Assembly (NCBI GenBank): GCA_036506495.1
Contig: DASXRQ010000251.1
Coordinates: 1 to 21,706, forward strand
From: DASXRC01 sp036506495
GTDB lineage: Bacteria; Actinomycetota; Actinomycetes; Mycobacteriales; Micromonosporaceae
Length of the DNA stretch: 21,706 bases
Reading direction: 5' to 3'
Below are positions 13,378-19,499 of this stretch, piece after piece. Under the pieces are notes generated by a model. It was not told where the DNA came from. It worked only from the letters and a program-made list of their open reading frames with translations, and searched no databases. The translations under genes were made by a program, and so were the position numbers. The number at the start of each line of letters is the position of its first letter. The stretch's first letter is position 1.

Positions 13378-14061
13378 TCAGCCCAGTACGAGGTCGGCAC
13401 ACGTCACCGCCGCGACCCGCCCCTGCGACTGGCGCTTGGACACCTCGACGCCGTCCACCAACAGCCGGCAGTGCAGCGTCCCCTTCGCCCCGGCGATGCG
13501 GATCGCCAGCACGGTGGCGAGGAATCCGCCCTGACCCATGTTCAGCTCGACTCGCCACGGCAGATCCGCGCTGCCCAGCTCCTTCGTGCCGCCCTTCGCG
13601 TTCTGCACGTAGCTGATGTTCGCCGGCCCGTCGCCGGTGACCTCGTACACGATGACGTGGTCGGCGGCCGCCGGCGGGCTACTCGGTGTCGGCGACGACT
13701 CCTCCGGCGGCTGGGATTCCCGTGCGGTCGGCGCCGCGGCCGGCGTCGTGCCGTTCTGATGCCCGCCCCGGCTCAGCGCGAGTGCGACGACGACGCCGCC
13801 AATGCACAGCAGCATGGACAAGACCACGGCAGCTGCCACGCCCACGAGCAGCCCGCTCCTCGAGCGCCGGGCCGGTGGTGGCCCGTACGCTGGTGGCGCT
13901 TCGACTGCGGGGTACTGCGCGGTCGGTGGGTAGCGCGGCGGTACCTGGCCGACGGCGTAAACCGGCGACCACCCGTACGGCGGCGTGACCGGTGCCTCCG
14001 GCGGGACGTCCCGGCGCGGGGGCTCCTCGGCCGCCGGCGGGGTCGGCGCGGAGTACGACAT
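13378..14061 (-). CDS. MmpS-like single-pass membrane protein
   Basis: The 227-residue protein has a Pro/Tyr-rich cytoplasmic N-terminus (1-66), a basic patch RRSRS, one transmembrane segment (about 70-96), a Ser/Pro/Thr linker (about 101-133) and an exported beta-rich domain (about 134-227). The exported domain resembles MmpS accessory proteins of mycobacteria: VIVYEVTGDGPANISYVQN, ADLPWRVELNM, and two cysteines (C198 in LHCRLLVDG and C221 near the end) placed like the MmpS disulfide. MmpS proteins normally partner MmpL exporters; none is present here. ATG 14061 is preferred to GTG 14079 because a GACAAT -10-like sequence lies 6 nt upstream of it. It converges with glmM across 25 nt. Confidence 0.82.
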   Translation of the reverse strand: MSYSAPTPPAAEEPPRRDVPPEAPVTPPYGWSPVYAVGQVPPRYPPTAQYPAVEAPPAYGPPPARRSRSGLLVGVAAAVVLSMLLCIGGVVVALALSRGGHQNGTTPAAAPTARESQPPEESSPTPSSPPAAADHVIVYEVTGDGPANISYVQNAKGGTKELGSADLPWRVELNMGQGGFLATVLAIRIAGAKGTLHCRLLVDGVEVSKRQSQGRVAAVTCADLVLG

Positions 14062-14067
14062 GCTCCG

Positions 14068-14073
14068 ATTGTC
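14068..14073 (-). promoter_or_regulatory. -10 element for the MmpS-like gene (leaderless)
   Basis: Minus-strand GACAAT ends 6 nt before ATG 14061, the same hexamer and spacing as before the methyltransferase at 5257. It lies inside the longer frame that would start at GTG 14079, which argues against that start. Confidence 0.45.
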
Positions 14074-14106
14074 ACTCACCCCGCAAACGCCGATCCTCCT
14101 TCGTGT

Positions 14107-14164
14107 CGATCTAGGGCGAATGCTGGCTAGTTAATCTCCAACCACCAGAATTCGCCCTAGATCG
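14107..14164. repeat. Inverted repeat with 15-bp perfect arms in the MmpS-like/glmS divergent gap
   Basis: CGATCTAGGGCGAAT (14107-14121) is the exact reverse complement of 14150-14164, with a 28-nt spacer. Inside, CTGG (14123-14126) pairs with CCAG (14145-14148) after one mismatch. Outside, partial complementarity continues (CCTCCT at 14095-14100 against AGGAGG at 14168-14173 with bulges). The genes on both sides start away from it, so it is not a normal terminator. It could be a dispersed palindromic element (MITE or REP type) or a regulator site. Confidence 0.85.
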
Positions 14165-14243
14165 GCGAGGAGGGCGCCCGAATCGATCAGCTGTGATGCT
14201 CGAAACGTGGAGTTCCGAGCAGGCGCGATGAGCGATGGTCGGG

Positions 14244-14249
14244 TAGGGT
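14244..14249 (+). promoter_or_regulatory. -10 element for glmS (leaderless)
   Basis: TAGGGT ends 7 nt before the glmS ATG; the arrangement is identical to that before acpS. There is no Shine-Dalgarno and no room for a glmS ribozyme in a transcript starting here. Confidence 0.55.
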
Positions 14250-14256
14250 GCGGGCC

Positions 14257-16173
14257 ATGTGTGGGATCGTGGGATACGCCGGCGGGCGACCGGCGCTGGG
14301 CATCGTGCTGGACGGGCTGCGGCGCCTGGAGTACCGGGGTTACGACTCGGCCGGCGTGGCCGTCGTCAACGGCGGGATGCTGATCGAGAAGCGCGCCGGC
14401 AAGCTGGCCAACCTCGACAAGGCGCTGGCGGAGGCGGCGGCCAACGGCGACGGCAGGGCGATGGCCGGCGGCACCACAGGCATCGGGCACACCCGGTGGG
14501 CGACGCACGGTGGACCGACCGACCGCAACGCGCACCCGCACCTCTCCAACGACGGGCGGGTCGCGGTCATCCACAATGGAATCATCGAGAACTTCGCCAA
14601 GCTACGGGCCGAGCTGGAATCCACCGGCGTGGACTTCCACAGCGACACCGACACCGAGTGTGTGGCCCACCTGCTCGCCGCGGAGCTGGCGACCCTGCGG
14701 GCCGAGGCGCCGGTCGGCGGGGCCGAGGCGCCCGCCGGCGCGCCTGCGGATCTGCTCGCGGAGGCAATGCGCCGCGTGTGCCGGCGGCTGGAGGGCGCAT
14801 TCACCCTGCTCGCGGTCGACGTCGATGCACCCGGCGCAGTCGTCGGCGCGCGCCGCAATTCGCCGCTCGTGGTCGGCCGCGGCCCGCGCGAGAACTATCT
14901 GGCGAGCGACGTGTCCGCGTTCATCGAGCACACCCGGGACGCGATCGAGCTCGGGCAGGACCAGGTCGTGCTGATCGGCCCGGATCGGATCGAGATCACC
15001 GACTTTGCCGGCGAGGAAACCGCCGGCCAGGATTACCACATCGACTGGGACTCGTCGGCCGCCGAGAAGGGTGGTTACGACTACTTCATGCTCAAGGAGA
15101 TCGCCGAGCAGCCGCAGGCGGTCGCCGACACGCTGCGTGGCCGGCTCACCGAGACCGGCGGGATCATGCTCGACGAGGTGCGCCTGACCGACGAGGACCT
15201 GCGTGACGTTGACAAGGTCTTCATCGTGGCGTGCGGCACGGCGTACCACGCCGGGCTGGTCGCCAAGTACGCGATCGAGCACTGGACGCGGATCCCGTGC
15301 GAGGTCGAGCTCGCGAGCGAGTTCCGCTACCGCGATCCGGTGCTCGACCGGTCCACGCTGGTCGTCGCGATCTCCCAGTCGGGCGAGACCATGGACACCC
15401 TGATGGCGCTGCGGCACGCCAAGGAGCAGAAGGCCCGGGTGTTGGCGATCTGCAACACCAACGGTTCGACGATCCCGCGCGAGTCGGACGCGGTGCTCTA
15501 CACCCATGCCGGGCCGGAGATCGCCGTCGCGTCGACCAAGGCGTTCCTCACCCAGCTCGTGGCGTGCTACCTGGTAGGCCTGCACCTCGCGCAGGTGCGT
15601 GGCATCAAGTACGCCGACGAGGTGGCGGCCGTGGTCACACAGCTGCAGGCGATGCCGGGCAAGGTCGACGAGGTCCTGGCCACGATGGAGCCGGTCCGGG
15701 CGCTGGCCCGGGACCTGGCCGGCGCCCGCAGCGTGCTGTTCATCGGGCGACACGTCGGCTACCCGGTGGCCCTGGAGGGCGCCCTGAAGCTCAAGGAGCT
15801 CGCGTACATGCACGCCGAGGGTTTCGCCGCCGGCGAGCTCAAGCACGGACCGATCGCGCTCATCGACCAGGGCACGCCGGTGGTATGCGTGGTGCCGTCC
15901 CCGGCCGGCCGCGGCGTACTGCACGACAAGATCGTCTCGAACATCCAAGAGGTACGCGCACGCGGCGCCCGCACGATCGTTATCGCGGAGGAGGGAGACG
16001 CCGCGGTCGAGCAGTTCGCCGACCATTTGGTTCGCGTCCCGCGTACGCCGACCCTGCTCGCCCCGCTGGTGACGACCGTGCCGCTGCAGGTGCTGGCGTG
16101 TGAGATCGCCGCAGCCCGCGGCCACGACGTCGACCAGCCGCGCAACCTGGCCAAGTCCGTCACAGTGGAGTAA
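14257..16173 (+). CDS. glmS: Glutamine-fructose-6-phosphate aminotransferase (isomerizing) GlmS
   Basis: GlmS makes glucosamine-6-phosphate from fructose-6-phosphate and glutamine, the first committed step to UDP-GlcNAc. The 638-residue product begins MCGIVGYAGG, so Met removal exposes the N-terminal nucleophile Cys; this fixes ATG 14257 over the in-frame GTG 14248. The glutaminase domain has HTRWATHGGPTDRNAHPH (about 79-95) and HNGIIENF (about 106-113). The two SIS isomerase domains carry CGTAYHAG, SQSGETMDT, STKAF, ELKHGPIALID and the C-terminal PRNLAKSVTVE. It is about 30 residues longer than E. coli GlmS, mainly because of an Ala/Pro/Glu-rich insertion near residues 148-168. It has its own leaderless-type promoter. 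Confidence 0.97.
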   Translation: MCGIVGYAGGRPALGIVLDGLRRLEYRGYDSAGVAVVNGGMLIEKRAGKLANLDKALAEAAANGDGRAMAGGTTGIGHTRWATHGGPTDRNAHPHLSNDGRVAVIHNGIIENFAKLRAELESTGVDFHSDTDTECVAHLLAAELATLRAEAPVGGAEAPAGAPADLLAEAMRRVCRRLEGAFTLLAVDVDAPGAVVGARRNSPLVVGRGPRENYLASDVSAFIEHTRDAIELGQDQVVLIGPDRIEITDFAGEETAGQDYHIDWDSSAAEKGGYDYFMLKEIAEQPQAVADTLRGRLTETGGIMLDEVRLTDEDLRDVDKVFIVACGTAYHAGLVAKYAIEHWTRIPCEVELASEFRYRDPVLDRSTLVVAISQSGETMDTLMALRHAKEQKARVLAICNTNGSTIPRESDAVLYTHAGPEIAVASTKAFLTQLVACYLVGLHLAQVRGIKYADEVAAVVTQLQAMPGKVDEVLATMEPVRALARDLAGARSVLFIGRHVGYPVALEGALKLKELAYMHAEGFAAGELKHGPIALIDQGTPVVCVVPSPAGRGVLHDKIVSNIQEVRARGARTIVIAEEGDAAVEQFADHLVRVPRTPTLLAPLVTTVPLQVLACEIAAARGHDVDQPRNLAKSVTVE

Positions 16174-16233
16174 CCAACTTCGTCACACTAGGGGGTTGGG
16201 AGGCCGCCAACGGCCCAAGTTCGACGAAGCTGG
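16174..16233 (+). terminator. Possible weak hairpin after glmS
   Basis: CCAACTTCGTC (16174-16184) can pair with GACGAAGCTGG (16223-16233) with one mismatch. The 38-nt interior can form a smaller GGCC/GGCC hairpin. It begins directly after the glmS stop codon but lacks a T tract. Confidence 0.35.
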
Positions 16234-16259
16234 GCGAGCAGGGTGGGTGAGCAGAGGGG

Positions 16260-16923
16260 GTGAGCCCCATCGTCGTGTCGCTGGTCGCGTTCGCGGCCGT
16301 GGCGGCCGTCGTCACGGCGACCCCCGGACTCGACACCGTACTGGTCCTGACTGGTCCTGCGGATCGCTGCGATCGGCGGTCGGCGCGCGGCCCTGGCCGC
16401 CGGTGCCGGCATCGGATTGGGCTGCTTGTGTTGGGCCACCGCGAGCGCCCTCGGCCTGACCGCGCTGCTCGCCGCGTCGCGGCTCGCGTACGACGTGCTG
16501 CGCTGGGCCGGCGCGGCGTACCTCTGCTGGCTCGGCGCACGCGCGCTGTGGCGGACGCGCCGCCGCCGCGACCCGCAGCCGTCCATCGTGGACGGTCACC
16601 CGCCGCCCGGAATGCACCCGGCCGCGGCATTCCGCATCGGCCTCGTCAACAACCTGCTGAACCCGAAGGTCGGCGTGTTCTACCTGTCGATGCTGCCGCA
16701 GTTCCTGCCCAGAGGCGTGAATCCGCTCCTCGCTTCGATCGCGATGGCGACCATCCACAATGTCGAGGGCATGGCCTGGTTCGTGCTGCTGGCGTTCGCC
16801 GTCGGCCGTGCGGCCGGCCTGCTCGCCCGGCCGGCGGTCCGCCGTTGGCTGGACCGGCTGACCGCGACGGTGTTCATCGGGTTCGGCGTCAAGCTCGCCG
16901 TCGAGGGCGTACGCCGGCGTTGA
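16260..16923 (+). pseudogene. LysE/RhtB-family exporter gene broken by a 10-bp duplication
   Basis: LysE/RhtB proteins export amino acids and related small molecules through a six-helix membrane fold. The N-terminal part reads (GTG) MSPIVVSLVAFAAVAAVVTATPGLDTVLVL, ending in the family PG(P/L)D region. Just after it the frame shifts at a perfect 10-bp tandem duplication (16340-16359). From about 16360 the family sequence continues one frame over: RIAAIGGRRAALAAG, then WATASALGLTALL, then NPKVGVFYLSMLPQF near the middle, ending GVRRR at 16923. Removing one 10-bp copy restores a continuous protein of 217 residues, normal for the family. The original frame stays open to 16928 by chance. The stop lies one base from that of a second, intact LysE gene on the other strand. 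Confidence 0.85.
16340..16359 (+). repeat. Perfect 10-bp tandem duplication causing the lysE frameshift
   Basis: ACTGGTCCTG occurs twice back to back (16340-16349 and 16350-16359). One copy is in frame with the LysE reading frame on both sides; the second adds 10 nt and shifts the frame by one. Confidence 0.92.
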
Positions 16924-16924
16924 G

Positions 16925-17563
16925 TTAGTCCTTGCGCCCGCTGACCGCGAGGCCGACGCCGAGCCCCACCATCGTGAGCCCCGCCGCGCCGCCGATCAGG
17001 TCGAGCCGGCGCCCCGACCGGGCGAGCCAGGCCCGGGCCGCACCCGCGATCACGCCCCACACCGAGTCGGAGCACAGCGCAATGGCCGCGAACACCGCGC
17101 CAAGTACCGTCATCTGTACGCTCGGATGCGCGGCGGACGGATCCACGAACTGCGGCAGTATCGCGGCGAAGAACACCGCCGACTTCGGGTTGGTCACGCC
17201 CACGATGAATCCCTCGAGCCAGGTCCGCCGACCGCCGACCGGGTTCGCCTGGGCCTCGAACGCGGCGCGCAGCGCACCGCGGTGCCGGATCGCCCGGATG
17301 CCCAGGTAGACGAGGTACGCTGCGCCCGCGAGCTTGATCGAGGTGTACGCGACGGCGGACGCCTGCACGATCGCCCCTAGGCCGACCGAGACCAGCGCGG
17401 CCAGCGTGAAGCTGCCCGCGGCACCGCCGACGACGGTGGTCAGGGCGGCCCTCCGGCCGTACGCTAGCGCGCGGCTGATGACGAACAGGACCGACGGTCC
17501 GGGGATCACGATGAGTACGAAGGATGCGAGAGTGAACGCGAGCAGGCGGTCGGGTGCGGGCAT
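16925..17563 (-). CDS. LysE/RhtB-family transporter (intact)
   Basis: The 212-residue integral membrane protein has six predicted helices and the family landmarks VLIVIPGPSVLFVISRALAYG (about 16-36), a GRRAAL turn, AGAAYLVYLGIRAIRHR (about 79-95) and the central GVTNPKSAVFFAAILPQFVDP. The C-terminal helices run to GVGLAVSGRKD. The substrate, an amino acid or similar metabolite, cannot be read from sequence. Its start is ATG 17563 with no Shine-Dalgarno. A TAGCCT -10 hexamer lies 6 nt upstream and overlaps the stop codon of the hydrolase gene, so it may have its own leaderless transcript besides any read-through. It is tail to tail with the broken paralogue. Confidence 0.92.
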   Translation of the reverse strand: MPAPDRLLAFTLASFVLIVIPGPSVLFVISRALAYGRRAALTTVVGGAAGSFTLAALVSVGLGAIVQASAVAYTSIKLAGAAYLVYLGIRAIRHRGALRAAFEAQANPVGGRRTWLEGFIVGVTNPKSAVFFAAILPQFVDPSAAHPSVQMTVLGAVFAAIALCSDSVWGVIAGAARAWLARSGRRLDLIGGAAGLTMVGLGVGLAVSGRKD

Positions 17564-17569
17564 ACGCCC

Positions 17570-17575
17570 AGGCTA
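17570..17575 (-). promoter_or_regulatory. -10 element for the intact LysE gene, overlapping an upstream stop codon
   Basis: Minus-strand TAGCCT ends 6 nt before ATG 17563. Its TAG is the stop codon of the hydrolase gene (17573-17575). Confidence 0.45.
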
Positions 17576-19084
17576 GGCGAGGCCGAGCGCGATCCTGGCG
17601 ACCGTGTCGAGCGCCGGGTTGCCGTACCGCCAGTAGTCGGAGTGGCCGTGCAGCGGGTCACTGGGGTCGCTGAAAAACACTCGGCCGCCGAAGGACGGGT
17701 CGCTCGGGTTGTGTCCATGCCAGAGGTCGGCGTCCGGCCGGGCGAGCAGCCACGGCGCGGCGGTCGGCACGAGCGCCGCGAACGCGACCTCGCGGGCGGC
17801 TTGGACGAGCGATGGAGCGAGCCGCTGTATCGGGTCGTTCGCGGCGGTGCTCGACCAGACCCGGTCCGTCGGCAGGCCGAGCTCCGCGGCGTGCCGGACC
17901 CCGACGCCGGGTGAACCAAGGAAGACGACGTCGTCCGCGGCGAGGCCGTGATCCCGGGCGGTCACTCCAACGACGAGCGAGCCGTAGCTGTGGGCGACCA
18001 CGGTCAGGTGCGCCGGACCGTCGTGCGACGCGCGTAGGCCCTCCTGGAACCGATGCAGCGCCGGCCCGCCGTCTTGCGCGTACGACGCCCGCAGCGCGTC
18101 GTTGATCAGGTCTGGCGCGTCGTAGTCCAGCCACAGCACCCCGGCCACGGACCGGTCCGGCGCGAGAACGGCCGCGCGCTCCAGCATCCGGTCGACCCGC
18201 CCCAGCTCGCCCGGCAGGTCGGCCAGCCCCGTGCCGGCGCCGGGCACGTAGCTCAGCACGTGATCCGCCAGGTCCGGGTCACCCACCGCGACGATCGCAC
18301 GGCCGTCTCCCGCGACGTCGAGTCCCAGGAGGTACGCCCGGGGCCTGCCGTCCGCGGCCAGCCGCTCGGACAGCCGGGCCGTCGCCGGGCCGGGAGCGGC
18401 CGCGAGCAGGGCGCGGTTGGCCCGGTCGCGGGCCGCCGCCGGGACCCCGTCGAGCCGGCCGACCAGTGCCGGCGTCCGCACCACCAGCCAGCGGCGCTGG
18501 GCATCGGTCAGCGCGCCCCACCACGCGCGGACCGCCACCGGCTCCGCGCCACAGGCGGGGGAGCCCGGCGGTCGCTCCATCGGCCATCCGGCCGCCGCCG
18601 CCGCGGTCAGGTCGGCGAGGCGACGGACCGCCTCCTCGTCCGCGGCGCCGGCCAGGTCGAGCGCGGCCCGGATACCGTCCGCGGTGCGCCGAGCGGCGGC
18701 GAACGCCTCCGGATCGGGCCGCCCGCCGGGCGCGGCGACCGTCACCCGACCCCGTTCGTCCACGCGGACGAGCGGGTGGACCGGCCTGGCAACGGCCGCG
18801 GCGAGAGTGGCCTTCGCGCGGCTTAGCCGGACCGCGAACTCGGCCAGCACCTGGTCGGTCGCGAGGCAGTCCGCCGCCGCGGCGCCGCAGGGCTCGCTCA
18901 CCGCCGCCAACCGGCGGTCCGCGGCCGACCCGGCCGGCCCGGACCACTGTCCGCGTAGCCCGGCCGCGACCAGGGTCACCTCCGCTCCGCGTCGGCCCAG
19001 TCCCGCGGACAGGATCCGCCACGCCGCGGCGGCGGCCCGCCATGCCTCGGGGTCCGCCCGCCACAGCTCGGCGTACCCGACCAT
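17573..19084 (-). CDS. DUF1023-type alpha/beta hydrolase with WXG-like N-terminal region
   Basis: The 503-residue protein has an N-terminal Ala-rich helical region with a WSG turn (GQWSGPAG, W47-S48-G49) resembling WXG100 helical hairpins. A C-terminal alpha/beta-hydrolase domain (about 245-503) matches the actinobacterial DUF1023 family: LLGLDVAGDGRAIVAVGDP, LSYVPGAGTGL, GVLWLDYDAP, the nucleophile elbow AHSYGS (S366) and VFLGSPGVGV. D417 (TAANDPI) and H481 (HGHSDYW) are the best candidates for the rest of the triad. There is no signal peptide or transmembrane helix. Its ATG overlaps the stop codon of the EspC-like gene (TGATG), so the two are translationally coupled. Substrate unknown; an esterase or lipase activity on envelope lipids is inference. 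Confidence 0.85.
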   Translation of the reverse strand: MVGYAELWRADPEAWRAAAAAWRILSAGLGRRGAEVTLVAAGLRGQWSGPAGSAADRRLAAVSEPCGAAAADCLATDQVLAEFAVRLSRAKATLAAAVARPVHPLVRVDERGRVTVAAPGGRPDPEAFAAARRTADGIRAALDLAGAADEEAVRRLADLTAAAAAGWPMERPPGSPACGAEPVAVRAWWGALTDAQRRWLVVRTPALVGRLDGVPAAARDRANRALLAAAPGPATARLSERLAADGRPRAYLLGLDVAGDGRAIVAVGDPDLADHVLSYVPGAGTGLADLPGELGRVDRMLERAAVLAPDRSVAGVLWLDYDAPDLINDALRASYAQDGGPALHRFQEGLRASHDGPAHLTVVAHSYGSLVVGVTARDHGLAADDVVFLGSPGVGVRHAAELGLPTDRVWSSTAANDPIQRLAPSLVQAAREVAFAALVPTAAPWLLARPDADLWHGHNPSDPSFGGRVFFSDPSDPLHGHSDYWRYGNPALDTVARIALGLA

Positions 19085-19374
19085 CAGGCCACTGCACGGC
19101 TACGCCGGACGGCCCGCTCGTCGGTCGCCTCGTACTCCCCGGCGGCCCGGCGTATCAGCACCGCGGCGTCGACCGTTGACGCGGAGAGGACGGCCAGCCG
19201 CTGGCGTACGGTCGCGGTCAGCTCGGCGAGCGCGACACCTGACTGGAGGCCCTCGGCCGGCACCTCGAGCGGCGGACCCTCCGCCTCGTACGCCAGCCGC
19301 CGCGCGATCGAGCTCAGCGTGGCGGCGGATCGACGCAACGCCTCGGGGCAGACCAGAACGTCGTCGGCGAACAC
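19084..19374 (-). CDS. Small EspC/WXG-like protein, candidate type VII secretion substrate
   Basis: The 96-residue protein begins (GTG) MFADDVLVCPEALRRSAATLSSIARRLAYEAEG and is largely helical. A proline-containing break near residues 34-40 separates two helical arms, the size and layout of EspC/WXG100-type proteins. Near the C-terminus Y81-E-A-T-D85 fits the YxxxD/E type VII secretion signal. It lacks a clear WXG in the turn, as EspC-like partners often do, while the coupled hydrolase has WSG. The stop TGA shares a base with the hydrolase ATG. No Shine-Dalgarno is seen; TACCCT lies 8 nt before the GTG. No ESX ATPase or membrane component is in the window, so secretion is inferred from motif and context only. 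Confidence 0.7.
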   Translation of the reverse strand: MFADDVLVCPEALRRSAATLSSIARRLAYEAEGPPLEVPAEGLQSGVALAELTATVRQRLAVLSASTVDAAVLIRRAAGEYEATDERAVRRSRAVA

Positions 19375-19397
19375 GCGCCCCGAGGGTAGGGGCGCGT
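19373..19397 (-). promoter_or_regulatory. -10 element inside a 9-bp-arm palindrome before the EspC-like gene
   Basis: Minus-strand TACCCT (19383-19388) ends 8 nt before GTG 19374. It lies almost exactly in the 7-nt centre of an inverted repeat, ACGCGCCCC (19373-19381) with GGGGCGCGT (19389-19397). A protein bound here would cover the -10 and the start codon. Confidence 0.5.
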
Positions 19398-19412
19398 CGT
19401 GGCGCGCGAAAC

Positions 19413-19460
19413 CCCTGTGGACAAAGGACGGCCGCGTACACCCCCCCGTTGTCCACAGGG
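19413..19460. promoter_or_regulatory. Inverted pair of consensus DnaA-box motifs
   Basis: CCCTGTGGACAA (19413-19424) and TTGTCCACAGGG (19449-19460) are perfect 12-bp inverted arms separated by 24 nt. Each contains the 9-mer TTGTCCACA, the preferred actinobacterial DnaA box (19416-19424 on the minus strand, 19449-19457 on the plus strand). Relative to the predicted leaderless starts, each box is about 43-51 bp upstream of one of the two divergent genes. Binding by DnaA is inference. Confidence 0.65.
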
Positions 19461-19486
19461 ATCGCCCGCGACGGAGCCGGCGCCGT

Positions 19487-19492
19487 TAGGGT
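19487..19492 (+). promoter_or_regulatory. -10 element for acpS (leaderless)
   Basis: TAGGGT ends 7 nt before GTG 19500, the same hexamer and spacing as at glmS. No Shine-Dalgarno is present. Confidence 0.55.
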
Positions 19493-19499
19493 GGCAACC

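Noticed and set aside
13353..13390. Direct repeat TCAGCCCAGT (13363-13372, 13378-13387) and a 6-bp TACTGG/CCAGTA pairing as a terminator between glmM and the MmpS-like gene
   Set aside because: The pairing is short, and the second repeat copy lies inside coding sequence; too weak to call a terminator.
14062..14256. glmS ribozyme
   Set aside because: A promoter-like TAGGGT 7 nt before the ATG leaves no leader, and no ribozyme core is seen.
14602..16125. 507-residue minus-strand open frame
   Set aside because: Antisense shadow of glmS, whose domains are all intact on the plus strand.
16417..16923. 168-residue open frame as an independent LysE-like gene
   Set aside because: It starts inside the second helix region, and the missing N-terminus is found in the adjacent frame; the 10-bp duplication explains the split better than an independent short gene.
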